Source: Nitrososphaerota archaeon
GTDB taxonomy: Archaea > Thermoproteota > Nitrososphaeria > Nitrososphaerales > Nitrosopumilaceae
NCBI GenBank assembly: GCA_028866895.1
Contig: JAGWHF010000004.1
Location: 62,001-126,000 of the forward strand
DNA length: 64,000 nucleotides
Reading direction: 5' to 3'
Part shown: piece after piece, positions 33,852-41,519 of the stretch
How the letters are laid out: every line of letters starts with the position of its first letter
Numbering within the stretch: position 1 is the first letter of the stretch
Position numbers and translations under genes: made by a program
Notes under the pieces: model-generated
Told to the model about the DNA's origin: nothing
What the model saw: only the letters and a program-made list of their open reading frames with translations
Databases searched by the model: none

Positions 33852-34385
33852 TCATGAATTGATCGCAAAGGAAAAGGCAATTGTTCTTGCGCTTGACTCT
33901 ATTCTTACAGGCTCGTGCAGTATTGCCTCTGCAAACGACCGTACAAACTCTCTTTCAAAGGAAGAATATTTTTCGTTGATATCATGGCGTGCAGAAAAGT
34001 AGTGTATGGAACCATGTACCTTGTGTTGAGATTCCGGAAATCTCTTAAACCACATCTCCAAAAACTCTACCGGGTTTGTCTCTGTACCGTCTTGATTGAA
34101 CATCTGGATGTACTCGATTGCATGCTTTGAGCCAAGTTTGTTTGCTATCTCGGTTAACGTCTCACTGTCAATGCCATCAAAGATCTCCCTTAGGACGTCT
34201 TTTGGCGTAAGAACGCATCCTATCTTTTTGAATTTATTCCTGAAGAGGTGTTCCTTTCCTATCTGATTCAACAACGTATTCATGGATATCTCTTTTTGCC
34301 GTGCCTCCTCTTCAAGAAGGGAGTAAACCTCACCGTCAATCCTGAAGGAATAGGGTACTATTCTCCTGTTCTCGTTTGTTAGCAT
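33852..34385 (-). CDS. Ribbon-helix-helix-type protein with C-terminal domain
   Basis: A 177-residue protein. Residues about 8-45 (RRIVPYSFRIDGEVYSLLEEEARQKE, SMNTLLNQIG) look like a ribbon-helix-helix DNA-binding unit. The C-terminal 120 residues form an alpha/beta domain (LTEIANKLGSKHAIEYI, FLEMWFKRF, FEREFVRSFAEAILHE). The protein at 52459-52989 has the same length and layout. Likely a dimeric regulator; the tandem repeats directly after its gene are a probable target. Confidence 0.7.
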   Translation of the reverse strand: MLTNENRRIVPYSFRIDGEVYSLLEEEARQKEISMNTLLNQIGKEHLFRNKFKKIGCVLTPKDVLREIFDGIDSETLTEIANKLGSKHAIEYIQMFNQDGTETNPVEFLEMWFKRFPESQHKVHGSIHYFSARHDINEKYSSFEREFVRSFAEAILHEPVRIESSARTIAFSFAINS

Positions 34386-34740
34386 TTTTTACACAGGAGA
34401 TTTTACAGAACATTCTCGTATTTAAGTGGACCGTACAATTCTTCTGTAACCCATCGAGGAAGCATAGAACACATTTACAAACTACTAGGAGTTTGGTTAC
34501 ATATCAAGAAATTTTGTCGATACTGAATACAACCCCAAACGCTTTCCGGGCCTAACGTTCAGGCTAAAATCCTCTTATTCAAACAGATAAAACCCGCAAT
34601 AATGATGTCGCTTGAGTTTTCCGCAGGCATAGCCATGACATGCTATACCCATAGTGGTAAGCACCCCTCATGAAAGATTTGGCAGTACAAGTTGAGAAAA
34701 TATACTGTCATACTCAAGTGATTGAATCGCAAACACGAAA
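34386..34740. other. Intergenic region between integrase and RHH gene
   Basis: About 355 AT-rich bases. On the minus strand CTGTAAAA and CTGTGTAAAA repeats and a CTTAAATAC box (about 34418-34426) precede the RHH gene. No coding frame is supported, and no tRNA or attachment core was recognised. Confidence 0.4.
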
Positions 34741-35820
34741 TTATGATTGAGATTCGATCTCTTTGAATTCTTCCGGATGAGCATCCCTGTATCTCCGGAA
34801 CCACCGTACCATCGACTCGTGCACCTTCATTTCTGCCTCCAGTTCCGAGATCCTCTTGGCTTTGGCGGCAACCTCCAGCCTGCTTCTCTCTGCATCATCT
34901 ATGATCAGGTTGGGGATGTGCCTCTTGAACTCGTCAAACAGTGCCATCACACCAGGATCATGGTACGCCCCGTCCAGCGGAAGGAGCCTGGTGCTGTGGG
35001 CCATCAGTTTTTCCTTGAGATGAATGCTTCCCCCATTGTTGTTCTTGATTATGGTATTGAAGCGTTTTCGAAAGCCATGGTCAAGTTGTATCTCGTATCT
35101 ATTTCCCTGTCTTGCACGCTCGATTCCTGCCTTTCTTAGTACTTGGGCCACAAATGCCTGGATTGCTTCCTTTGAGACGGGTCTAGCCTTTGAGGCGCCA
35201 AACTGGTACGACCGCCTGATCAGGGGCGACTCTCTTGTCATAATCTCGCCGTCCCTCTTGCGTTTTTCCAAGTATGCATCAACAACCCTGCTTGCCTCGG
35301 GCGTGAGAAATCCAACATACTCTTCTGCCTCTCCTTCGTAAAAGGTGACTGCCTTGCAGTCTTCTATTTCTTGCATATGTTTGAGGTGCAGTGATGGAAT
35401 CGCACCTACCCTGCATCCAGTTGATGCAAACAGGTGAATGATTGCCTTTCCACGGTGGTTGGTAGTAACTTCCAACATTTGCCGGACTTGTGCTGTTGTG
35501 TACGCTTTTCCGCCGGTTTTTTTGAGTCTTGCAGGAAACATCTTTCTGATCTTTTTGAAATTTAGATTTTTGTCGTTTATGGCAAGGAACAGTTCAAGTG
35601 CCGCAAAATGTGGTGGGATTGAGTTTGGACCCACGCGTTTTTTCAGGTGAAAGAGATAGTCTTCCAAAAGTCTTTGGAGAAAATCATCCTTTAGTTGCAA
35701 GAGTTCTTCTGCTCTAGGTATTTTTGCATATTTCAAAAACCTGTTCAGGGAATAGTTGTACTGTTCCCTGGTGGCATCGGATTTTACCGCGTTCTCAAAC
35801 CGCAGAAGAGCCCTTTGCAT
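34741..35820 (-). CDS. Tyrosine recombinase/integrase
   Basis: A 359-residue protein: N-terminal SAM-like core-binding domain (about 1-95) and catalytic domain (about 105-300) with R137 in STGCRVGAIPSL, HGFRKRF (H248, R251), H275 in LMAHSTRLLP and nucleophile Y286 in DGAYHDP. The C-terminal 50 residues form a coiled coil (RISELEAEMKVHESMVRW). All catalytic residues are present, so it should be active. It marks the AT-rich island as an integrated element. A TTAAATATC box lies about 28 bases before ATG 35820. Confidence 0.88.
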   Translation of the reverse strand: MQRALLRFENAVKSDATREQYNYSLNRFLKYAKIPRAEELLQLKDDFLQRLLEDYLFHLKKRVGPNSIPPHFAALELFLAINDKNLNFKKIRKMFPARLKKTGGKAYTTAQVRQMLEVTTNHRGKAIIHLFASTGCRVGAIPSLHLKHMQEIEDCKAVTFYEGEAEEYVGFLTPEASRVVDAYLEKRKRDGEIMTRESPLIRRSYQFGASKARPVSKEAIQAFVAQVLRKAGIERARQGNRYEIQLDHGFRKRFNTIIKNNNGGSIHLKEKLMAHSTRLLPLDGAYHDPGVMALFDEFKRHIPNLIIDDAERSRLEVAAKAKRISELEAEMKVHESMVRWFRRYRDAHPEEFKEIESQS

Positions 35821-35846
35821 CAGGTGATAATAATGCCCATCGCGAT

Positions 35847-35894
35847 ATTTAATCTAAGATTTCCTTATGTTAAATTCAAATTTAATCTAAAATT
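35847..35894. repeat. Direct repeat upstream of the integrase
   Basis: ATTTAATCTAAGATT (35847-35861) and ATTTAATCTAAAATT (35880-35894) match at 14 of 15 bases, 33 bases apart, with a TTAAATT-ca-AATTTAA dyad between. The first copy overlaps the integrase TATA box, so the set may be arm sites or an operator. Confidence 0.45.
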
Positions 35895-35996
35895 GAAATG
35901 ATGATACATGCTTACACACCTTCGCCCGAAATCCTGCATGTCAAAAACCGCAGGGTTGTGCATTGGATCAATGTACAAACATCAGAAAACCAGCGC

Positions 35997-36140
35997 CTAA
36001 ATTCTTCTTATTACAGGCCTCGAAGCAACATAGGCGACCGGCTTTGACTGTCTTATGTCCTTGAAGATACAGTCCTCTGAACAATGTGTGGCACTCCAGT
36101 CCCTCATAGGCGCCCCGCATCTTTCACAGGTCTCTGCCAT
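35997..36140 (-). CDS. Small CERCGAP-type zinc-finger protein
   Basis: A 47-residue protein starting MAETCERCGAPMRDWSATHC with a second pair CSEDC, the pattern of a treble-clef or FCS-like finger, then a short basic tail. It is nearly identical over its first 25 residues to the protein at 53204-53395, and similar to the N-terminal finger of the MEDS protein at 51552. A TTAATAATA box at 36160-36168 is about 25 bases upstream of ATG 36140. Confidence 0.72.
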   Translation of the reverse strand: MAETCERCGAPMRDWSATHCSEDCIFKDIRQSKPVAYVASRPVIRRI

Positions 36141-36341
36141 GTTAAAAAAACCGATGACATATTATTAATCAAGTGTGTTGGATTTTCATGCCTGATTACC
36201 ACCTCTGGTTTTACGCGCATCCTGTACGAGCGTCCTTGTCTCTTTCCTGCGGCCTTTTACTTTCAGTTAAAATCAGTGGCACCTATTCGTCCGATTTTCT
36301 ACCCCCAACCTCTTCGATCTAAAAGCGTTAAAGGTAAATCC

Positions 36342-36734
36342 CTAGATTTTTCCAGTCTCCACATACTCATTGTATTCAATCGTCCATTTTCTGGCAAAAT
36401 ACATTGGTACAAGCATCCCTATTATCAGAGACAGGATCTCCTCACCCGTTGTAAAATGAGGGCCGCTTGGCGATACCTCGCTTTTATCGAAGACCGAGTC
36501 CACCCCATAATCAAGCCCCATCATGAACAAAACTAGACCGATGGTGGCAAGAAGGACCAGTACACCCTTCCTGAACTTCCCTATCCTATAAAACGCATAG
36601 AGTTCTGTTATGAGTGCAGGCGTAGCTCCAAGTATCATCTGCCCCACGACATCCATCCTCTTACCTTCAGGCATGGCTACCCTTGGATCCCTAGCATTTT
36701 GAACCAGCGTGATCCATTTGTTTTCACCTCCCAT
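36342..36734 (-). CDS. Membrane protein with three helices
   Basis: About 130 residues: a polar N-terminus (MGGENKWITLVQNARDPRV), then membrane helices near GQMILGATPALITELYAF, GVLVLLATIGLVLFMMGLDY and ILSLIIGMLVPMYFARKW, ending in a charged tail. Start choice is uncertain; ATG 36734 is favoured by a TTTTTAGA-like box about 30 bases upstream, while frames to 36935 overlap the divergent gene. Family unknown. Confidence 0.6.
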   Translation of the reverse strand: MGGENKWITLVQNARDPRVAMPEGKRMDVVGQMILGATPALITELYAFYRIGKFRKGVLVLLATIGLVLFMMGLDYGVDSVFDKSEVSPSGPHFTTGEEILSLIIGMLVPMYFARKWTIEYNEYVETGKI

Positions 36735-36822
36735 TGCTTCATCCTTGAGCAAATTTTCACATTCTAAAAAGGCGGTTTTGGCAGCAGGCATTTTTGAAAT
36801 AGGTTGGCGGACAATCCCAACC

Positions 36823-37092
36823 ATGACACGAAGCCTCTTTCCTGCCGCTATTCTGGTTCTAAGCACATGCATAATGCTCCCCATCCTGCAGCCCTTCAGT
36901 GTCCATAACCCTGATCGTACCCCCTCAGGCATCACATTCTACCTTCTTGTAGTCGTCCTTGCTGGTTTTGTCGGAATCAAACTTTTACGCACCAGAAGGC
37001 ACTTTTTCTTCGTGTGTGGCGAGTGCGACGGAGTCTTCTTAACCGAGACCAACCTGCGTACACATTTTGTTTCCAGCCATGTGAAGAAATGA
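36823..37092 (+). CDS. Membrane-anchored C2H2 zinc-finger protein
   Basis: An 89-residue protein: two membrane helices (SLFPAAILVLSTCIMLPIL and ITFYLLVVVLAGFVGIKLL), a basic RTRRH junction, then a classical C2H2 finger with C-x2-C-x12-H-x4-H (FVCGECDGVFL, THFVSSH). The finger should face the cytoplasm. ATG 36823 removes an implausible N-terminal extension antisense to the neighbouring gene. A membrane-tethered regulator or scaffold is a reasonable inference. Confidence 0.65.
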   Translation: MTRSLFPAAILVLSTCIMLPILQPFSVHNPDRTPSGITFYLLVVVLAGFVGIKLLRTRRHFFFVCGECDGVFLTETNLRTHFVSSHVKK

Positions 37093-37192
37093 CGTCTGGA
37101 AGCCCCAGGTGAGGACCCTTGCAAGACGGCCTACAGGATTTCCGCATTCTCATCGCCAGATTTTGTCCCTTGACCTGACATCCTGAAAATGA

Positions 37193-37993
37193 CTAGGGAT
37201 TGCCAAAATCCGCAAGCGATCTCTGGGCGGTGCATGTCCATTTGGCGTACGGTAGTTCCATCGAGACCCGCAGTTTGTTCGCTGTTACTGGTCCAAAGCC
37301 CTCAAACCTGTTGTTTGCCACCGCTACTGCAAGTGATATCCTGTCGCGCACCGCCTCGAGCCTGTCGGCCCACTTTTGCACAAGTACCGACCTGTCCCTC
37401 CTAACCGTCCCAAAGTCCTTCTCCGGTATGCTCCTGTCACCTATGAGTCTGAGGTAGACCATGTCTGATGTCAACGGTGCCGGATTTTCCACCCCGGAAA
37501 CCTCGTTCCAGACAAGGCAGAGATTCCTTTCGCGGAGGAACCGGTAGGAGTCCTCGGAGAACCATGACGCGTGACGTCCCTCGACTGCATACCTGTAGTT
37601 TCGCGGCACGTGCCTTGCCATCTTGTCAAGATGCGGTTCTGCCTCGCCAAACGAAAGCGAGGGCGGCAGCTGGATGACCAGGACTGCCAGCTTTCCCCCA
37701 AGAGGCCCAATTGCCCCAAGGAACCTGTCAAGATCAGGACCAGGCCTGAGCCTGCCCTCATGGGTTATCGAGCGCGGAAGCTTGGCTGCAAACATAAAGT
37801 TCTCAGGAGTCTCCCCATTCCACCGCCTTGCCACGGAGGACGACGGAATATTGTAGAAGGTAGAGTTTATCTCCGTCACGTCAAAGACCGACGAATAATA
37901 TCTGAGATATGCACTCGGCTCCATCCCACCCGGGTAAAAGTTTCCTTGCCAGCCAGCATAGCTCCACCCCGTGCACCCAATCCGAACCTCCAT
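37193..37993 (-). CDS. DUF72 family protein
   Basis: A 266-residue TIM-barrel-like DUF72 protein: the N-terminal RIGCTGWSYAGWQGNFYP, EINSTFYNIPSSSVARRW, NFMFAAKLPRSITHEGRL, and AVEGRHASWF, VVW-like NLCLVWNEV and YLRLIGDR elements. Length and motif order are normal. The family is widespread and its reaction is unproven. It is monocistronic. Confidence 0.9.
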   Translation of the reverse strand: MEVRIGCTGWSYAGWQGNFYPGGMEPSAYLRYYSSVFDVTEINSTFYNIPSSSVARRWNGETPENFMFAAKLPRSITHEGRLRPGPDLDRFLGAIGPLGGKLAVLVIQLPPSLSFGEAEPHLDKMARHVPRNYRYAVEGRHASWFSEDSYRFLRERNLCLVWNEVSGVENPAPLTSDMVYLRLIGDRSIPEKDFGTVRRDRSVLVQKWADRLEAVRDRISLAVAVANNRFEGFGPVTANKLRVSMELPYAKWTCTAQRSLADFGNP

Positions 37994-38058
37994 AATCCTC
38001 CTTTAGCCGCTGGAGATATGAACCTGCCCGGGATCCAGAAACTCCAGGCCGCGCCCGC

Positions 38059-39057
38059 TCAGAACATCTTGATAGCAAGCATGATGGAATATGAGATTGC
38101 GGCACTTGCTGGGATGGTGATTATCCATGCGTAGACTATTCTCCGCCCTAGCCCCCACCTTACTGCCGATAGCCTCCTGCTTGCACCCGTTCCCATTATG
38201 GCCCCTGCTACTGCATGTGTGGTGCTGACTGGTATTCCCATGAGTGCCATCACCGTAAGTATGCCTCCGCCCCCGGTCTCGGCGCAAAAACCCTGGTACG
38301 GCTTTAGGTTTGTCAGGCGCATTGCCATGGTCCTGACTATTCTCCAGCCCCCTATGAAGGTGCCAAGACCCATCACCGTAGCTGTGGCAAGAATTACAGG
38401 GAGCGGTACTATGAACTGTTTTGACGCAAGGGCCCCTCCTGCAATGAGCAGCGCCGTGATGACGCCCATAGTCTTCTGCCCGTCTCCACCCCCGTGTGCG
38501 ACCGAGAGAAATGTCGATGATACTATCTGGAGCTTGCCAAAAGCCCTGTTGACCTTGAACGGCCTGCTGTTGCGAAAGGCGTACATCACCATGAAAGTAA
38601 GGACAAGTGCAACCGCAAGCCCTATGACGGGCGAGACCACCATGAACGTAAGCGTCGTCTGGATGCCCCTACCCCAGATAACCGCAGATGCGCCGCCCGC
38701 CATAAGGGCCGCCCCAATGAGACCGCCGACAAGTGCGTGGCTGCTTGACGACGGCAGCCCGAACCACCAGGTTATCACATCCCATGCAATCCCGCCGATA
38801 AGCCCTGCAAATATGACCGGCACGACCGAGAACTCGGGCGCAATTATGCCCTTGCCGACGGTTGCCGCAACCGCTGTCCCAAAGACAAACGGGCCGACAA
38901 AGTTGCCTACGCTTGCAATCCCGACAGCCTGTATTGGTTTGAGGACGCGTGTCCCTACGACGGTTGCAATCGAGTTTGCGGCATCATGGAAACCGTTGAG
39001 AAAATCAAAGAGCAGAGCCGCCCCTATTGCAACATATATCACAAGTCCGAGCGCCAT
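38059..39057 (-). CDS. pit: Inorganic phosphate transporter, Pit family
   Basis: A 332-residue membrane protein with about ten helices and the duplicated PiT signature: DFLNGFHDAANSIATVVGTR near the N-terminus, GLPSSSSHALVGGLIGA, and in the second half MGIPVSTTHAVAGAIMG. It imports metal-phosphate complexes or phosphate driven by the ion gradient. It follows the DUF47 gene by nine bases, the standard Pit accessory arrangement. Confidence 0.93.
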   Translation of the reverse strand: MALGLVIYVAIGAALLFDFLNGFHDAANSIATVVGTRVLKPIQAVGIASVGNFVGPFVFGTAVAATVGKGIIAPEFSVVPVIFAGLIGGIAWDVITWWFGLPSSSSHALVGGLIGAALMAGGASAVIWGRGIQTTLTFMVVSPVIGLAVALVLTFMVMYAFRNSRPFKVNRAFGKLQIVSSTFLSVAHGGGDGQKTMGVITALLIAGGALASKQFIVPLPVILATATVMGLGTFIGGWRIVRTMAMRLTNLKPYQGFCAETGGGGILTVMALMGIPVSTTHAVAGAIMGTGASRRLSAVRWGLGRRIVYAWIITIPASAAISYSIMLAIKMF

Positions 39058-39066
39058 GAGACATCA

Positions 39067-39720
39067 CTAGGCATACTTGAGGACTACATCCTCTATCGAG
39101 TCTGCCACGTCAAGGCATCTGTCCGACGCTGCCTCTATCGACTCGTAAATGTCCTTCATCTTGATAATGTTGATGACGTCGGTTGTCTCAAGAAGATCCC
39201 CGACTGCCTTCCTGTAAGTGTCGTCCGCCTCGTGTTCTATCGCGCTTACGGCCCTGCAGTGGTCTATTATTGACTTGTCAACCTTGAGTTTTTTGAGGCT
39301 TGTAATCATCAGGTTTATCTCCTTTGCAGACCTCTGGAGCTGGCGCGCAAGCTCAAGCATGTAGGGAGGAGCCGACATGATCTTAAAGTTGACTATCCTG
39401 CCCGATATCCCCTCGATGTAGTCTATGATGTCATCCGTCTTTGAGGCGATCCTCGATATGTCCTCCCTGTCAAACGGCGTGACAAACGTCTTGTTGAGCT
39501 CCTCGAAGACCTGGTGGGTTAGCGCATCCGCCTCCCTCTCTATCTTCTTTATGTTCTGGTGATTCTCCTGCAACTTTCCAAAGTTCTCAAAGATATCGAC
39601 CAATAGTCCCGAGGCCTCTTCTGCCTTGCGTGCAAGATCGTTGAGGAGCGAGACTATCTCCTTGTCGTTTGACCTTATCCACGCCGTCCACTGTGCCATA
39701 TAGCTGCTCTCAAACTTCAT
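39067..39720 (-). CDS. DUF47 (PhoU-like) Pit accessory protein
   Basis: A 217-residue all-helical PhoU-like protein: KIEREADALTHQVFEELNK, TPFDREDISRIASKTDDIID and AIEHEADDTYRKAVGDL, DIYESIEAASDRCLDVAD. The E/DxxxD motifs bind metal in this family. It regulates or couples Pit uptake. First gene of the phosphate operon; a CCTATATGCG box about 24-27 bases before ATG 39720 is its likely promoter. Confidence 0.92.
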   Translation of the reverse strand: MKFESSYMAQWTAWIRSNDKEIVSLLNDLARKAEEASGLLVDIFENFGKLQENHQNIKKIEREADALTHQVFEELNKTFVTPFDREDISRIASKTDDIIDYIEGISGRIVNFKIMSAPPYMLELARQLQRSAKEINLMITSLKKLKVDKSIIDHCRAVSAIEHEADDTYRKAVGDLLETTDVINIIKMKDIYESIEAASDRCLDVADSIEDVVLKYA

Positions 39721-40139
39721 AGTTAAATGTCTGACGCATATAGGTTACATGTTCTATATAGATCGGCGACAATATCTGAAGTCCTTACCGTAGATCACGT
39801 ACACAACCCACAGTTCTTCCTCTATACCATGCAGTTCAAGACAAACTGAAGATCCCACTGCCCTGAAACTGACGGTCGCCATTTTGGTCTGGCACGATCT
39901 TGACAGGACAAAACCTATTGAATGTCCGTCCTTGTGACATAGCCCAAGCAACAGCTTGAACCACGGTCCAACGGATGACGATAGGCGAGAAAACGGCGGC
40001 CGATGAAAAATTCACGCCCCCCGTGGCAGATGCAGAGGCCTTCTTCCTCCCAGTGGAGGTTTGTAATGCCCGTTTCAGCCCCGCCCCAGAATGCAGAGCC
40101 CAATGCAGCATACCCAACTCTCTACAAAGCGGCAGCCGC
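39721..40139. other. Intergenic region without a supported gene
   Basis: About 420 bases between the phosphate operon and the membrane regulator. It contains the phosphate operon promoter at its left end. Open frames on both strands near 39975-40117 lack a domain, a placed box or a conserved look. Confidence 0.4.
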
Positions 40140-40925
40140 TTAATTGCTGCCTTGAACGGCCTTGTTTGCCCGGAGTAGGCGCATCACCACCTCAAACGAT
40201 ATCCCGCATGCAAGAACGGAGAGCGCCACCACAAGGGGCCAGAAAAAGTGAGGTCCCCCTGATGTAAAGAACGGAGTTCCCGAGCCCGCATGAGGCTGTT
40301 GTGCCACAAGCGCCACCCTCTCGCGCGCAAGCTTGAGCATCTCCTCAAGAGTAGCACCGGAGCCAATCCCTCCGTGCCCAGAATATGGCCCCCCGACCGC
40401 ATTATAGAACGGATTGTAGCTTGTAGCCCCTGGCCCATTTGGAACCTTGAAATGGCCAGATGCCGATGGCAGGACCTTTGCCAATCCCTGTGCCGCCCCT
40501 GCCGCAAACCACGATCCCACTGTTGCAATGCCTATTCCTCCTAGCCTGTATATCGACTTGAACGACCGCACAAGCGACCTGCTCGACCTCACCTTCTCCG
40601 AGAACTTGGATGGCACTATCACGATTGCAAACCTTGTTGCCGCATAGTATTTCATGTCGTGCGCCTTGGTGTTCTTACCTATCCTTGATATCTCCGCAAG
40701 CCCCACGTCCTGCAGCTTCCTGAGATGATACCGTACGAGCTGGAGGGAAAACCCCGTCCTTGTGGCAATCTCGTTTGCCGTAAGTGTCTCCTCAAAGAGC
40801 AGCTTCAGCATGGCCCTGCTTACATCGTTTACCAGCACCTCACCCAGCGCCCTTAGCTTCTCGTCCCCAGTGTCGTATATCCCTACACGTTCCGGTACAG
40901 GTTGGCGAGAGTTTGAATGCGGCAT
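40140..40925 (-). CDS. Membrane-bound ArsR-like winged-helix regulator
   Basis: A 261-residue protein: winged helix (about 26-95; RAMLKLLFEETLTANEIATR, LQLVRYHLRKLQDVGL), a first hydrophobic segment (GGIGIATVGSWFAAGAAQGL), a Gly/Pro-rich extracytoplasmic part, a motif with LKLARER and AGSGTPFF (about 192-220), and a C-terminal membrane helix (WPLVVALSVLACGISFEVV). The same extracytoplasmic motif plus helix is found in the divergent small protein at 41010. It is probably a one-component membrane sensor. ATG 40925 is used; a TTG four codons earlier is possible. Confidence 0.78.
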   Translation of the reverse strand: MPHSNSRQPVPERVGIYDTGDEKLRALGEVLVNDVSRAMLKLLFEETLTANEIATRTGFSLQLVRYHLRKLQDVGLAEISRIGKNTKAHDMKYYAATRFAIVIVPSKFSEKVRSSRSLVRSFKSIYRLGGIGIATVGSWFAAGAAQGLAKVLPSASGHFKVPNGPGATSYNPFYNAVGGPYSGHGGIGSGATLEEMLKLARERVALVAQQPHAGSGTPFFTSGGPHFFWPLVVALSVLACGISFEVVMRLLRANKAVQGSN

Positions 40926-40967
40926 GTTATAGTGCAAGGTAATAGGTACACGATACTATGTAAGACT

Positions 40968-40993
40968 TTTGATGAAATTCTGCTTTCATCAAA
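40968..40993. promoter_or_regulatory. 10-bp inverted repeat between divergent sensor genes
   Basis: TTTGATGAAA, six bases, TTTCATCAAA: a perfect 26-bp dyad lying between the membrane regulator and the small membrane protein, 17 bases before the latter's ATG. A strong candidate operator for the winged-helix regulator. Confidence 0.6.
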
Positions 40994-41009
40994 CGCTAAA
41001 TCCAAAATT

Positions 41010-41351
41010 ATGCCTATGAAGTACATGAGAGAGACAAAGATACTTCTCTCCGGCATGGCACTTGCCTTCCTTGCGATGGGCGCGCTTGCACCCCTCGCGT
41101 TTGCGCAGGCATACCCACAAGGCCAGAACGCGGGCATGACGCTTGAGGACCAGCTCAGGCTTGCCAGGGAGAGGATACAGGAAGTACGCGAGAATCCCGG
41201 GGCCGGCTCGGGCACGCCCTACCTTGATGCAAGCGGCGTGATTGGTGCAACCATAATCTCCGGTTCAATCTTTGGAGGAATCTTTGTTGCATTCGTCGTG
41301 CGAGCAAAGCAGATAGAAAAACGGATGCAGCAAAACAGGGCCCTCCAATGA
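41010..41351 (+). CDS. Small membrane protein sharing a motif with the adjacent regulator
   Basis: A 113-residue protein: signal peptide or first helix (LSGMALAFLAMGALAPLAFA), an external segment with LRLARER and AGSGTPYL (about 44-72), a membrane helix (IGATIISGSIFGGIFVAFVV) and a basic cytoplasmic tail. The external segment matches the regulator at 40140 in order and spacing. It may pair with or compete against the regulator. ATG 41016 is an equal alternative start. Confidence 0.75.
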   Translation: MPMKYMRETKILLSGMALAFLAMGALAPLAFAQAYPQGQNAGMTLEDQLRLARERIQEVRENPGAGSGTPYLDASGVIGATIISGSIFGGIFVAFVVRAKQIEKRMQQNRALQ

Positions 41352-41519
41352 CCCCCTTTTTTATTCAAATTACAGCCTGCGGGTCAAGATTGCAATTACT
41401 GAATACCTTTCTTGGAGACCCCAGGACTGGCCGCGCATGACCAGTGGCTTCTGAGCCATCCCGGCGGCGGGAAGCATCGGACGGATTTTTTAGTGGGCTT
41501 GAACAGATCCCATCCTGAT

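Noticed and set aside
29709-35894. One composite mobile element from the IS to the integrase, using the shared GTTAAATTCAAA as ends
   Set aside because: The match lies in the IS inverted repeat and the integrase promoter and is short and AT-rich; no second IS copy or clear duplication was found.
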